Positions 53,591-62,566 of a stretch of DNA of 64,000 nt are shown here, one piece after another. Made by a program: the position numbers and the translations under genes. The stretch's first letter is position 1; each line of letters opens with the position of its first letter. The notes under the pieces were generated by a model that was not told the origin of the DNA, did no database searches, and saw nothing but the letters and a program-made list of their open reading frames with translations. Source of the DNA: Paenibacillus sp. SZ31 (GTDB lineage Bacteria > Bacillota > Bacilli > Paenibacillales > Paenibacillaceae); NCBI RefSeq assembly GCF_012912005.1, contig NZ_JABBEA010000007.1, positions 124,001 through 188,000 on the forward strand. The letters run 5' to 3'.

Positions 53591-53796
53591 TGTTCAAAAA
53601 GTCCGCTTTTGATTACGAAGGATGCCTAGTGGCATCATCAGCGTCGAATATGGCATTCAGCCGAAATAAGCGGGTGCTTACGAGGGTTGTTTCCTTCGGA
53701 AACAATGTAGTTGCTCACGTAGTTTGCCTACGCTCCGCTACTCCATTTCTAGCTTCATCCCATCTTCTCGGTACTGAAAACCGTTCTTTTTGAACA
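53591..53796. repeat. 206-bp structured intergenic repeat (MITE-like)
   Basis: Ends are an imperfect inverted repeat: TGTTCAAAAAG (53591-53601) and CTTTTTGAACA (53786-53796), with further partial pairing inside to about 27 bp. Three internal hairpins follow: GATGCC/GGCATC (about 53620), GTTTCCTTCGGAAAC (53689-53703) and CGTAGTTTGCCTACG (about 53718). I recall very similar sequences as multicopy repeats in Paenibacillus genomes; the copy number could not be checked. Confidence 0.6.
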
Positions 53797-53845
53797 CGCA
53801 CTTAAAAAGACTTGTTTCTTATTATATCAAAAAAACGTCCGTTCT

Positions 53846-55096
53846 TCATGAACCTGCCCGAATATTCCAGAGTTTGCGAATATCGCGGCTCTCATCCCAG
53901 GTTCTTCCCAGTTTTAATTGAAGGAGTAACGGTGACGCATACCGTTCATAACGTGCATAGCCATCCAACCTCTTCAGATCATCTACCAGAGCTGGGATGT
54001 ATTCCTTGATCACTTCGCGCTTTCCTTCGTAGAAAGCGGTATGAACCTCAGCTTTCTCCAACGGACGTTGCCGTAATTGAGTATACCCGCTCGCAATCAG
54101 ACCTGCCAAGGCCACAACGCCTTTCGCAACGAGGGGCGACACAAGAAAGCTGGGTAACGTACGATACTCAAAACCACCGTAGGATTTCAGGCGAAAATCA
54201 CCAAGCGCTCCATAACGTGGCCGTCTCCCCGATCCACGCGGGTCTTGAAGAAATGCCAGCGGCAAAGCCAGATAATTGTCCAGTGCACGGAGCAGTTCCC
54301 CGGTGAGATTCACGCCACTAAAATGAATATGACCGCCTAAAGGTAACCCACGCTGTGGCATCCCTCCTGCCTGCCAGATGAGTGAGTGATCACTGATGCT
54401 GCGAGAAGCCGCTGCAAATGCCCTCATGAGATGAGCCAGTAACTCACGCGGCTCGGAGCTGGGAGCGGGCCGCAATTCGGCAATCGGGTATATGCGCCTG
54501 CCACCAATCGTCACAGAATCACAGCCTGCCATTCCTGTGCGTTCCAGAAATCTGGAGGCGGGTACGATTTTGGATTCCGGCATTTGTACCAATAGAAACT
54601 CAGGGTCCATACCTAGTATAGGCGTGGGTCTATGATTACGTTCCTCATCCAGCAGTTCCTGCTGTTGCTTCCAGCTTTCCCTGTAGGTAGCAGCAAGATT
54701 GGTCACCCCTTTCCAGGGGCACGGATCAATCGAAATCACGGCACAACCGCCGTTACCGGAGGATTCCATTCGAACAGATCCATGATCCAGTCCTAGCGTA
54801 TACAACGTCTTAATCGCAAGTCGTTCAACACGCTTGAACAAGGTTGAACTCGCTTCACGCTCCAACAGACTTTCCTCTGTCCCTCCCATGCCGCTAGTAT
54901 CCTTACGCTTGATCCGGATTGCCTGCAAACAGCTTATCTCTACATCGTAGCGTACACGCAAACCGGGTTCACGCTTGCGCCGATCCTGTAGTGACAATAC
55001 TTCAATGCCTGCCTGTTTCAACCGTTCTGTACGTTGAGCAGAGGTCATATTTTCATATCGCCGTAGCGCTCCCTCCGCTTGCTCCATCACATTCAT
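53846..55096 (-). CDS. Putative amidoligase (phiEco32-like COOH-NH2 ligase)
   Basis: 416 residues. LGMDPEFLLVQ and GGHIHFSG are the hallmark motifs of the amidoligase_2 family, which forms peptide-like amide bonds with an ATP-grasp-like glutamine-synthetase fold. An N-terminal extension of about 150 residues lacks recognised motifs. The gene sits between cotE and mutS, so a role in spore-coat or wall modification is possible. ATG 55096 with GGAGGGGGG upstream. Confidence 0.78.
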   Translation of the reverse strand: MNVMEQAEGALRRYENMTSAQRTERLKQAGIEVLSLQDRRKREPGLRVRYDVEISCLQAIRIKRKDTSGMGGTEESLLEREASSTLFKRVERLAIKTLYTLGLDHGSVRMESSGNGGCAVISIDPCPWKGVTNLAATYRESWKQQQELLDEERNHRPTPILGMDPEFLLVQMPESKIVPASRFLERTGMAGCDSVTIGGRRIYPIAELRPAPSSEPRELLAHLMRAFAAASRSISDHSLIWQAGGMPQRGLPLGGHIHFSGVNLTGELLRALDNYLALPLAFLQDPRGSGRRPRYGALGDFRLKSYGGFEYRTLPSFLVSPLVAKGVVALAGLIASGYTQLRQRPLEKAEVHTAFYEGKREVIKEYIPALVDDLKRLDGYARYERYASPLLLQLKLGRTWDESRDIRKLWNIRAGS

Positions 55097-55137
55097 TACG
55101 TCCCCCCTCCCAGATCATGCAACTAAAATAAAAATAA

Positions 55138-55188
55138 CCCCGCAATGCGGAGCCTTCACGTGAAAGGTATTCCAGGCACATTGCGAGG
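55138..55188 (-). terminator. Hairpin between cotE and the amidoligase gene
   Basis: Minus-strand CCTCGCAATG/CATTGCGGGG with an inner CCTTTCACGTGAAGG palindrome, followed by TTATTTTTATTTT. It can terminate readthrough from cotE or attenuate the amidoligase, whose start is 42 bases downstream. Confidence 0.6.
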
Positions 55189-55222
55189 CTCGTTACCACC
55201 CATTTTTTAATATTTAAGAAGA

Positions 55223-55260
55223 AAGAGGGCTTACGCCCTCTTCACCGCGCCTTCTGGCGC
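55223..55260 (-). terminator. Terminator of cotE
   Basis: Two hairpins on the minus strand: GCGCC/GGCGC (55247-55260), then AAGAGGGC/GCCCTCTT (55223-55242) with a T-rich tail TTTCTTCTT. Confidence 0.75.
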
Positions 55261-55297
55261 ATATGATACCTTAGGTTATCAAATACAGGCGTCAAAC

Positions 55298-55858
55298 TCA
55301 CAGCTCATCGTCGAGCAGATCAGGATCGAGATCGTCATAATCTCCATCGCCACTGCCAAAGTCATAGTCCTTGTCTTCGTAATCACCGCAACCATCTGTG
55401 CAGACCTTCACACAAACTTTAGTCTCGGCAACGAGTTCCACAGCGAATTCCCGTTCTACTCGGATAATTACACTGCTTCCACCTGCTGATACTGTGGCTT
55501 CCACACAGCTAGGTTCCTGCGTTGCATCCGCAGATACCTCTACTGTGGAAGTCCGGTGTTTCGGATCCAGATAGGACAAAGGCACATGTTCTACATACGA
55601 CACCGTTTCTTTGGCTACATCCGTCTGCGAATTCTTGTCATAGGAATACCAAATGTTGATATCGTAAGTACCAATAACTTCAATTCCGTCACCCGCTGAT
55701 ACGGCTTCATATTGGTGGTTGATAATCCAAGCCCCCAAAATACTTGTCGGACCATTTGGCGGAGTCACGGTATGTGTTACGGTAGAGAACTTACGACCTT
55801 TGCCGCAGATCGCCTTCGTGATAATCTCTCTACATTGATGTTTATGACTCAATGACAT
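55298..55858 (-). CDS. cotE: Outer spore coat protein CotE
   Basis: Morphogenetic protein that assembles the outer coat. ATG 55858 follows GGAGGAGG (186 residues). REIITKAICGKGRKFS, VTPPNGPTSILGAWIINHQYE and VEREFAVELVAETKV are the family core. The C terminus is a strongly acidic Asp/Glu/Gly tail. Upstream of mutS as in B. subtilis. Confidence 0.95.
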   Translation of the reverse strand: MSLSHKHQCREIITKAICGKGRKFSTVTHTVTPPNGPTSILGAWIINHQYEAVSAGDGIEVIGTYDINIWYSYDKNSQTDVAKETVSYVEHVPLSYLDPKHRTSTVEVSADATQEPSCVEATVSAGGSSVIIRVEREFAVELVAETKVCVKVCTDGCGDYEDKDYDFGSGDGDYDDLDPDLLDDEL

Positions 55859-55933
55859 CTTTAAACCTCCTCCATACAATCATTCACTACAAGTGTATGC
55901 AGGGCATTCGTCTAGGGTGACAACTATTTTCTA

Positions 55934-56911
55934 TTATTCGTTTGTAGATTGGGACCGGTCCGAGATTGGGGACGGCGCTTTGTCCTTCTTTGCGACTTTC
56001 AGATACAGCGCGAGTTCACGGCACAGCTGGAGAATTGCGGAGCGAATCTCGAATTCTTCCCTTGTATCCGGCAACTCCATACGTCTGAATTCTTCTTGCA
56101 CATCCGCAAGAAGTTTTTCAGTTCGTCCGGTGTAGGATTCAGTAAGTACATCCTGACTAAGCTGATCGAATAGTTCCGATACCATTTCCGCATGTGGCAT
56201 CTTCTCATAAATCTGGGACACCAGATGCATCATATGCTGGATGGAGTCCAGCTGCGTTTTGCGCATATAGAAGTAGACACTCCATTCCTCATTCGGATGA
56301 ATCACCTGATTCTCCAGCGAACGCTTGGCTGCATCAATGCCGCCCAGAATTGCTTTATCTGCTTCAATCAATTCTCTCCCCGCCCAAGCTTCATTGGGAT
56401 TACGTAGCGTGGCCGCGAATTCCTTGAAGATCTTCGAGAAGAGTTCATCGATTCGTTTGCGGATGCGCAGCATTTGTGGATCGGCTGCCGGCATATAAGC
56501 CAGGTTAACTGCCATTGCTGAACCAAGACCAATCAGCAGCAAAGCAATTTGCACGAGGATGACATGCACGTCCATCTCTCCGCCGCCAAACACCCGAAAC
56601 ACCACAACTGAACCTGTTACAATGCCTTCCTTGAAGCCTACCCGAACAATAACCGGGAATGCGATCAATATGTATACGGCCAGCACCCAATAATGGAAGC
56701 CTAAAAAGTGAAAAAGTACACTTGCAAATAAAAGTCCGACTACTGAAGCAAAGAACCGCGCCGATATGGTGCGAATACTTCGTTTTCTCGTCACATCCAC
56801 ACCAAGAATCGCAAGCAATCCCGCTGATGTTGGTCCCGGCAAGCGACACCAGTCCGCAATCAATACGGCCATTAATGCGGCGATTGCGGTTTTAATTACC
56901 CTAAAACCCAT
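55934..56911 (-). CDS. Aromatic acid exporter family protein (FUSC/DUF939-like)
   Basis: 325 residues. Four or five membrane helices in the first 150 residues (GLLAILGVDVTRKRSIRTISARF between them) are followed by a long cytoplasmic helical domain to residue 300. This is the Bacillus YqjA-like half of an aromatic-acid exporter. ATG 56911, ribosome site GAGGAG somewhat far upstream. Confidence 0.87.
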   Translation of the reverse strand: MGFRVIKTAIAALMAVLIADWCRLPGPTSAGLLAILGVDVTRKRSIRTISARFFASVVGLLFASVLFHFLGFHYWVLAVYILIAFPVIVRVGFKEGIVTGSVVVFRVFGGGEMDVHVILVQIALLLIGLGSAMAVNLAYMPAADPQMLRIRKRIDELFSKIFKEFAATLRNPNEAWAGRELIEADKAILGGIDAAKRSLENQVIHPNEEWSVYFYMRKTQLDSIQHMMHLVSQIYEKMPHAEMVSELFDQLSQDVLTESYTGRTEKLLADVQEEFRRMELPDTREEFEIRSAILQLCRELALYLKVAKKDKAPSPISDRSQSTNE

Positions 56912-57259
56912 TTAACATTCCATCTCCTCTAAGCTGCAAAAAAGTTCTTAGCCAGCTCATCGCCTCATTCATTTATCATGACTAGTATGGCTCATCCAAC
57001 TGTAAACTAGACGACACCAACCGACATGCGCATGCATGCCGGTCACAGCAACACGCCCCGAATGAGGGACGCTGGCAAGTTAGATCGTTGCGACAGAACC
57101 TCAAGGCCCTCTTCTCCAATCATCGCATTCATTCCGGATCTGCGCGGAATATTCATACTAAATATGGTACTTGATTTTACAGTATCGGGCAACGTGACAC
57201 CCCTTGTGAAATTGTATACATATTATAAACGTTCATAGTACGAATAAAACACGGCCAAA
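56912..57259. other. Intergenic region upstream of the exporter
   Basis: No gene. An imperfect palindrome around CATGCGCATGCATG lies near 57020-57042 (arms ACCGACATGC and GCATGCCGGT). A weak TTTACA box near 57003 may belong to the exporter promoter. No terminator after the permease gene was seen. Confidence 0.4.
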
Positions 57260-58093
57260 TCACCTGCGACCAGCCAACAATTTGCGCTCCGCATAGACGA
57301 CAAGTTGATACATGGCTGTTGCAACTGCAGCAATAATTAACAGACTCGATAATACGAGTGTGAAGTTGAATACCTGGAATCCGTAAATAATCAGATAACC
57401 GAGCCCTTGTTTGGCGACCAGAAACTCACCAACGATGACACCCACCCAGGCCATGCCTACGTTGACTTTCAAGGTCGATACAATCGCCGGAAAAGAAGCA
57501 GGCAATACGACTTTTGTAAAAATCTCGGAACGGTCCCCACCAAACGTACGAATGACTTTAATATAATTGGGATCGACTTCATTGAAGCTGTTATACACCA
57601 CCAGTGTCGTGATGATGACCGTGATGGACAACGTGGTCATGACAATGGCTGTAAAACCTGCGCCGAACATCACAATAAAGATCGGACCAAGCGCTACCTT
57701 AGGCATACTGTTGAATACAACCATATAGGGGTCCAGCACTTTGGACAAAAAAGGAGACCACCAAATTAAGACCGCAAGTAAGGTTCCCACCAGTGTACCC
57801 AGCAAAAAACCAACTGCCGTTTCCCCTACGGTTACCCCAACATGCGCCCACAACTCGCCACTGGCGATGTCCTTACCGATCTGAGCAAAAATCTTGCTCG
57901 GATAACTGAATAGAAGCACATCAATCCAACGTAGTCTGCCCGCCAGTTCCCACAGCAAAAACATAGATACTAGCATGGATAACTGTACAGCAAGCACTTG
58001 ATGTCTCCATCTGGCCACCTGCTGAATATGATTCCGATGCAGCTGTCCCATCCACTCGTCACGCTTTTCCTGCCTCGGATTCGTTTGATTCAC
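57260..58093 (-). CDS. NitT/TauT-type ABC transporter permease
   Basis: 277 residues with six predicted spans. The EAA-type loop (YNSFNEVDPNYIKVIRTFGG) resembles those of SsuC/TauC/ThiX permeases. GTG start overlaps the ATPase stop by 4 bases (GTGA). Confidence 0.9.
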   Translation of the reverse strand: MNQTNPRQEKRDEWMGQLHRNHIQQVARWRHQVLAVQLSMLVSMFLLWELAGRLRWIDVLLFSYPSKIFAQIGKDIASGELWAHVGVTVGETAVGFLLGTLVGTLLAVLIWWSPFLSKVLDPYMVVFNSMPKVALGPIFIVMFGAGFTAIVMTTLSITVIITTLVVYNSFNEVDPNYIKVIRTFGGDRSEIFTKVVLPASFPAIVSTLKVNVGMAWVGVIVGEFLVAKQGLGYLIIYGFQVFNFTLVLSSLLIIAAVATAMYQLVVYAERKLLAGRR

Positions 58094-58884
58094 GCGTCTT
58101 TCTCACCTCCCCCGGACTGGTCCAGTTCACTCCATAACGCCTGAAACAGCTCATTGAATCCTTCTTGCTCCCTAGCATGAAACGGCTGAGATTTGCGAAT
58201 TCCATCGGGAATGATAAATTCACGACGGATCCGGCCTGGATTGCGATCCAGTACAATGACGCGGTCACTGACCGCAATGGCTTCAGACAAATCATGAGTG
58301 ACGAGAACGGATGTTTTGCCAAACTGTTTTAACGTGTCCGAGACCAGATCCTCCAATTGCAGCTTGGTTTGATAATCAAGTGCTGAGAATGGTTCATCCA
58401 ACAATAAAATCCCCGGATCGGTTGCCAGCGTGCGCACTAGGGCTACTCGCTGTCTCATTCCTCCTGAAAGCTCTGAAGGGTACTGATTCTCCGTTCCGGC
58501 CAACCCCATACTTACCAGCAGTTCCCGTACACTCTCACGGCTCCGTTCATCCAGTCTGCCTGTCAGTTCAAGACCGATTAATGCATTGTCCAGAATGGTC
58601 CGCCACGGAAACAGATAGTCCTGTTGAAGCATATAACCAATCTGTGCTGAGGGGCCGCCAACGAGTTTGCCTTTAACCTTAACCTCTCCTCGGGTGGGTG
58701 TGAGCAGCCCGGCGATGATCGACAACAATGTCGTTTTACCGCATCCACTCGGTCCAACCAGACTGACGAACTCCCCTTTTTGGATCTCCAGACTCAAGTC
58801 CTCAATCACCAAGGAAGCTTCCCGCTCGCTGACGTATACTTGAGAGATCCCTTCCAGTCGGATCACACTTTCGGATTCAGGCAT
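58090..58884 (-). CDS. NitT/TauT-type ABC transporter ATPase
   Basis: ATG 58884 after GGAAG, 264 residues. Walker A GPSGCGKTT, signature LSGGMRQR, Walker B LLLDEPFSALD and VTHDLSEA are canonical. SsuB/TauB/ThiZ-like. 29 bases after the lipoprotein gene and overlapping the permease gene. Confidence 0.93.
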   Translation of the reverse strand: MPESESVIRLEGISQVYVSEREASLVIEDLSLEIQKGEFVSLVGPSGCGKTTLLSIIAGLLTPTRGEVKVKGKLVGGPSAQIGYMLQQDYLFPWRTILDNALIGLELTGRLDERSRESVRELLVSMGLAGTENQYPSELSGGMRQRVALVRTLATDPGILLLDEPFSALDYQTKLQLEDLVSDTLKQFGKTSVLVTHDLSEAIAVSDRVIVLDRNPGRIRREFIIPDGIRKSQPFHAREQEGFNELFQALWSELDQSGGGEKDA

Positions 58885-58913
58885 TCTGCTCACTTCCTTT
58901 CCTGAATACCCCA

Positions 58914-59918
58914 TTACTTCGATATCGTAGCTTCTTCCGCATAGACATTATCCACAATGACATTCAACTCCACGCGTTCTTTCAATTCTCCGGCAGCACT
59001 CATGACATCAAGCAGATTGTTCCACTCTTCCTCATCAATGATCGGATCTGTTGCATAGCTGCCCTGTTCCTTATAACGGTTCACACTGCTGACCAGAATG
59101 GCTGGATCGATGTCTTTGAAGAAAGGAGTAATGACTTCTGCAATCTCTTCAGCCGTATGGGAATCTACCCATGCTTGTGCTTTATGCAGACCGTTCGTAA
59201 ATTTCTGCGCGATATCCTTGTTGTCGTTAAGATAGCTCTGTTTCGTCATGAAGACCGTGTAAGGCAGATGACCACCTTCTGCGCCAAACGATGCAACAAC
59301 CTTGCCCCGACCTTCTTGTTCAAAGATGGATGCCTGAGGTTCAAACAGTTGAACATAATCTCCCGTGCCTGAGGCGAAAGCAGACGCAATATTGGCAAAG
59401 TCCACATTTTGAATCAACTCCAGATCACTTTGCGGATCAATGCCATGTTTGTTCAGTGCGAACTCCCCTGCCATTTGCGGCATGCCGCCTTTGCGCTGTC
59501 CGAGAAACGTGGAATCCCTCAATTGCTCCCAATCGAAGCTGCCTTCCGGGTTACGTGCGAACAGAAAAGTACCATCCGTCTGGGTGAGTTGGGCAAAGTT
59601 AATGACTGGATCTTCCGCTCCCTGCTGATAGACGTATATGGACGTCTCTGCACCTACCAGCGCAATGTCCACTGAACCTGCGAGCAATGCCGCCATCGTT
59701 TTGTCACCGCCAGCAGTCGTCTGAATCTCCACCTCAAGTCCCTGCTCCTCAAAAAAACCTTGAGCCACCGCCACATACTCCGGTGCGTAAAATACCGAAC
59801 GAGTCACTTCGCCAATCGTAATCTTGGCTTCATTCTCTTCCTTATTACAGCTGGTGAGTGCCACAATGATAATTAGCAGAATAACGATGCCCCGGACGAA
59901 CCATGGCGTGTATTTCAT
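58914..59918 (-). CDS. NitT/TauT-type substrate-binding lipoprotein
   Basis: ATG 59918 after AAGGAGGG, 334 residues. Signal peptide ends in VALTSCNK (lipobox Cys near residue 23). NMT1/THI5-like fold (GGDKTMAALLAGSVDIALVG). Ligand may be a sulfonate, nitrate or hydroxymethylpyrimidine precursor; no TPP riboswitch was seen upstream, which argues slightly against the last. Confidence 0.9.
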   Translation of the reverse strand: MKYTPWFVRGIVILLIIIVALTSCNKEENEAKITIGEVTRSVFYAPEYVAVAQGFFEEQGLEVEIQTTAGGDKTMAALLAGSVDIALVGAETSIYVYQQGAEDPVINFAQLTQTDGTFLFARNPEGSFDWEQLRDSTFLGQRKGGMPQMAGEFALNKHGIDPQSDLELIQNVDFANIASAFASGTGDYVQLFEPQASIFEQEGRGKVVASFGAEGGHLPYTVFMTKQSYLNDNKDIAQKFTNGLHKAQAWVDSHTAEEIAEVITPFFKDIDPAILVSSVNRYKEQGSYATDPIIDEEEWNNLLDVMSAAGELKERVELNVIVDNVYAEEATISK

Positions 59919-60003
59919 GTTGTTTCCCTCCTTCACTGGTTTCAGCAGTTTCTCTCTATTATGGATATGCTGATGCCCAACAAAAGGTTAAGAACTTGAA
60001 TAC

Positions 60004-60033
60004 AAAAAAGAGCCGGGCATTCATGCCCGACTC
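60004..60033 (-). terminator. Terminator of the M32 carboxypeptidase gene
   Basis: GAGTCGGGCAT/ATGCCCGGCTC stem on the minus strand followed by T6. 44 bases after the stop codon. Confidence 0.85.
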
Positions 60034-60076
60034 TCCATTCTTCTAAACATTGTTTAAATATGCTATTTATTGTATG

Positions 60077-61591
60077 TTACAGCTTGTAAATCTCGGCATA
60101 TTTGGCTTCCAAATAATCGGCCAGATAATCCGGGTTCAATTCTTCACCCGTTACGGCAACAATCAATTCGGAAGGTGTACGACTTTTGCCATATCGATAG
60201 ATCTTGTCTGTAAGCCATTCCTTGATTGGAATCAGATTACCTTCTGCAATATGGGTATCAAACTCCGGCATTTCCTTGCGCAATGTATGTAGAATTTGAG
60301 CTGCATACATATTACCCAGAGAATACGATGCAAAGTAACCGAAGTCTCCACCAGACCAGTGAACATCCTGAAGAACTCCTTCTCCATCATTCGTTGGCAT
60401 AATACCGAGGTATTCTTTGTATTTTGCATTCCAGGTTTCCGGCAGGTCCTTCACTTCTAGACCATCGTTAAACAGCATTTTCTCAATTTCATACCGGATA
60501 ATAATGTGCAGGTTATAGGTCAGTTCATCGGCTTCAATCCGAATGAGTGAACTCTCCACTCGGTTGATTGCACGATAGAAATCTTCCAGCTCAACCTCGC
60601 TCAGTTGCGGGAAATGCTGCTGCAAATCTTTGTAATAGCGTGTCCAGAATGGCAGGCTGCGACCAATCATATTTTCCCAAAGACGGGACTGGGACTCATG
60701 AATACCCATGGACGTTCCTTCGGCAAGAAGGGTACCCGCCAGACTCTCATCAATATTTTGTTCATACAGGGCATGCCCGCCCTCATGCAGTGAACTGAAG
60801 ACTGCGCTTGCTACATCATCTTGCAGATAATGTGTCGTGATTCGCACGTCACCCGGGTTAAGGCCCGTTGCAAAAGGATGAACACTCTCGTCCAATCGTC
60901 CGGCTTCAAAGTCATATCCCATCTGTTCCAGGATGAACAGACTGAACTTTTCCTGCTGCTCGGTGTCAAACAACTGATTCAAGAACTCTGTATTTGGCTT
61001 GTTTTCTGAAGCATTGATCTTCTCTTGCAGAGGCACCAAACGTGCTTTGAGGCGAGCGAACACAGCATCCACTTTCTCAACGGTTAGATCAGGCTCATAC
61101 ATATCAAGCAACGTATCATACCGTGTATCCTTCACACCCCAATAATCAATAAACTCCTGTTTGAGCTTAACGATATCTGTCAGATAAGGTGAGAACCCTG
61201 CGAAATCACTGTTATGCTTGGCATCTTCCCATGCGGTTTCGGACTTGGCCGTGAGCACGGTATATGATTGTACTTTCTCAGGTGGTACAGACTGACTGCG
61301 ATCATATTCTTTCTTACAGTCTTCAACCAGACGACGATCTATATCTTCGAGTTGTTCCAATACCGCTGGAGTGGTTAATGCATCCAGGTAGGTCTTCATG
61401 TCAGCCGAGGTTTGCAGCTTGAATGCTTCGGTGGACAGCATACCCAGCGTCTCCGAGCGAGTCGGAACGCCTTTTTTCGGCGCACCTGTGCGCAGATCCC
61501 AGTGAAGCAAACCAATGGCTTCATGATAGCTCTTAATTTTACGAGCCAAATTACGGAAGGATTCCAAATGTTCCTGTGTTTGTTTATCCAT
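60077..61591 (-). CDS. M32-family metallocarboxypeptidase
   Basis: 504 residues, normal for M32 (thermostable carboxypeptidase 1-like). Zinc motif HEGGH near residue 265 (SSLHEGGHALYEQ), later Glu in HESQSRLWEN. Removes C-terminal residues with broad specificity in the cytosol. ATG 61591, divergent from the carbonic anhydrase gene. Confidence 0.93.
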   Translation of the reverse strand: MDKQTQEHLESFRNLARKIKSYHEAIGLLHWDLRTGAPKKGVPTRSETLGMLSTEAFKLQTSADMKTYLDALTTPAVLEQLEDIDRRLVEDCKKEYDRSQSVPPEKVQSYTVLTAKSETAWEDAKHNSDFAGFSPYLTDIVKLKQEFIDYWGVKDTRYDTLLDMYEPDLTVEKVDAVFARLKARLVPLQEKINASENKPNTEFLNQLFDTEQQEKFSLFILEQMGYDFEAGRLDESVHPFATGLNPGDVRITTHYLQDDVASAVFSSLHEGGHALYEQNIDESLAGTLLAEGTSMGIHESQSRLWENMIGRSLPFWTRYYKDLQQHFPQLSEVELEDFYRAINRVESSLIRIEADELTYNLHIIIRYEIEKMLFNDGLEVKDLPETWNAKYKEYLGIMPTNDGEGVLQDVHWSGGDFGYFASYSLGNMYAAQILHTLRKEMPEFDTHIAEGNLIPIKEWLTDKIYRYGKSRTPSELIVAVTGEELNPDYLADYLEAKYAEIYKL

Positions 61592-61818
61592 TGTTATCGT
61601 TCACCTCTTCAAAAAAAATGTCATACCCTATTGATGATACTTTTCCCATTGAGTATAATCAACTTTTAACAGAGGCAAATTGCATTATTCTGCTTCAAAA
61701 GATTGGAGTAATGCCATTTGCTGACCGTGATATACTATTAAAGCAAAGGCGCGTAGGACAAGCTGCATCAAATGCAAGTGGCCGTGCTCGTCGTATTGGA
61801 TAACAGGAGGCAATGGAC

Positions 61819-62394
61819 ATGAACAACATTCAAGAGATTTTGGCTTACAACAAAACATTTGTCGAGACTAAAGAATACGAAAAGTATACGGCTGGCAAGT
61901 TTCCAACCAAAAAGATGGTTATCATCACTTGTATGGATACACGTCTGGTGGAAATGCTGCCCAAGGCCATGAATCTGAAGAACGGTGATGTGAAAATCAT
62001 CAAAAACGCAGGCGCGATTATCTCTCAGCCTTTCGGCAGTGTAATGCGTAGTGTGCTTGTCGCCATCTATGAACTGGGTGCAGATGAAGTTCTGGTTGTC
62101 GGACATACGGAATGCGGTATGGCTTCCCTTCACGCAGAGACGATGATTGGACATATGGTTGAACGTGGCGTATCTGAAGAAGTCATGACAACCCTTGAGA
62201 ACTCTGGCATCCGTTTGCAAAAATGGTTGCGCGGGTTTGACAGCGTCGAAGAAGGGGTAAAACATACTGTGGAAGTGATCAAGAAGCATCCTCTACTTCC
62301 TCCCAATGTACCCGTCCACGGCATGGTTATCGATTCTGCTACAGGTGAGCTTGATCTTGTCGCTGAGGGGTATGGACAACAGGCATCTCTCTAA
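61819..62394 (+). CDS. Beta-class carbonic anhydrase
   Basis: Interconverts CO2 and bicarbonate. ATG 61819, 8 bases after AGGAGG; an ATG at 61813 is too close to it. 191 residues: CMDTRL (zinc Cys and Asp-Arg dyad) and GHTECGM (zinc His and Cys). The promoter has an extended -10 (TGATATACT near 61730). Confidence 0.93.
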   Translation: MNNIQEILAYNKTFVETKEYEKYTAGKFPTKKMVIITCMDTRLVEMLPKAMNLKNGDVKIIKNAGAIISQPFGSVMRSVLVAIYELGADEVLVVGHTECGMASLHAETMIGHMVERGVSEEVMTTLENSGIRLQKWLRGFDSVEEGVKHTVEVIKKHPLLPPNVPVHGMVIDSATGELDLVAEGYGQQASL

Positions 62395-62403
62395 ATGGTT
62401 TGG

Positions 62404-62433
62404 AGTGCGGACCTTATGGTTCGCACTTTTTTT
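62404..62433 (+). terminator. Terminator of the carbonic anhydrase gene
   Basis: AGTGCGGACC/GGTTCGCACT stem with T7 directly after; 10 bases past the stop codon. Confidence 0.85.
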
Positions 62434-62566
62434 GTCTAAATTGAGGCAGTTGCTCTGTCAGGTTGTCAAACCATACAGTTTCAGTGTACACTTTTATGAA
62501 AGCGGTCAAAGAAAGCAAAATTGATTATTTTCTCTGACCCAGCCCTAATATTAAGGAGACATGTGC

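Noticed and set aside
53590-53793. 67-residue plus-strand frame in the intergenic repeat
   Set aside because: It coincides exactly with the repeat, has no ribosome site, and the sequence is better explained by hairpins.
59919-60003. TPP riboswitch before the NitT/TauT binding-protein gene
   Set aside because: Only a short leader, no CUGAGA core or matching stems.
61576-61803. Plus-strand frame before the carbonic anhydrase gene
   Set aside because: No ribosome site, covers the divergent promoters, no family match. Kept only as a remote possibility.
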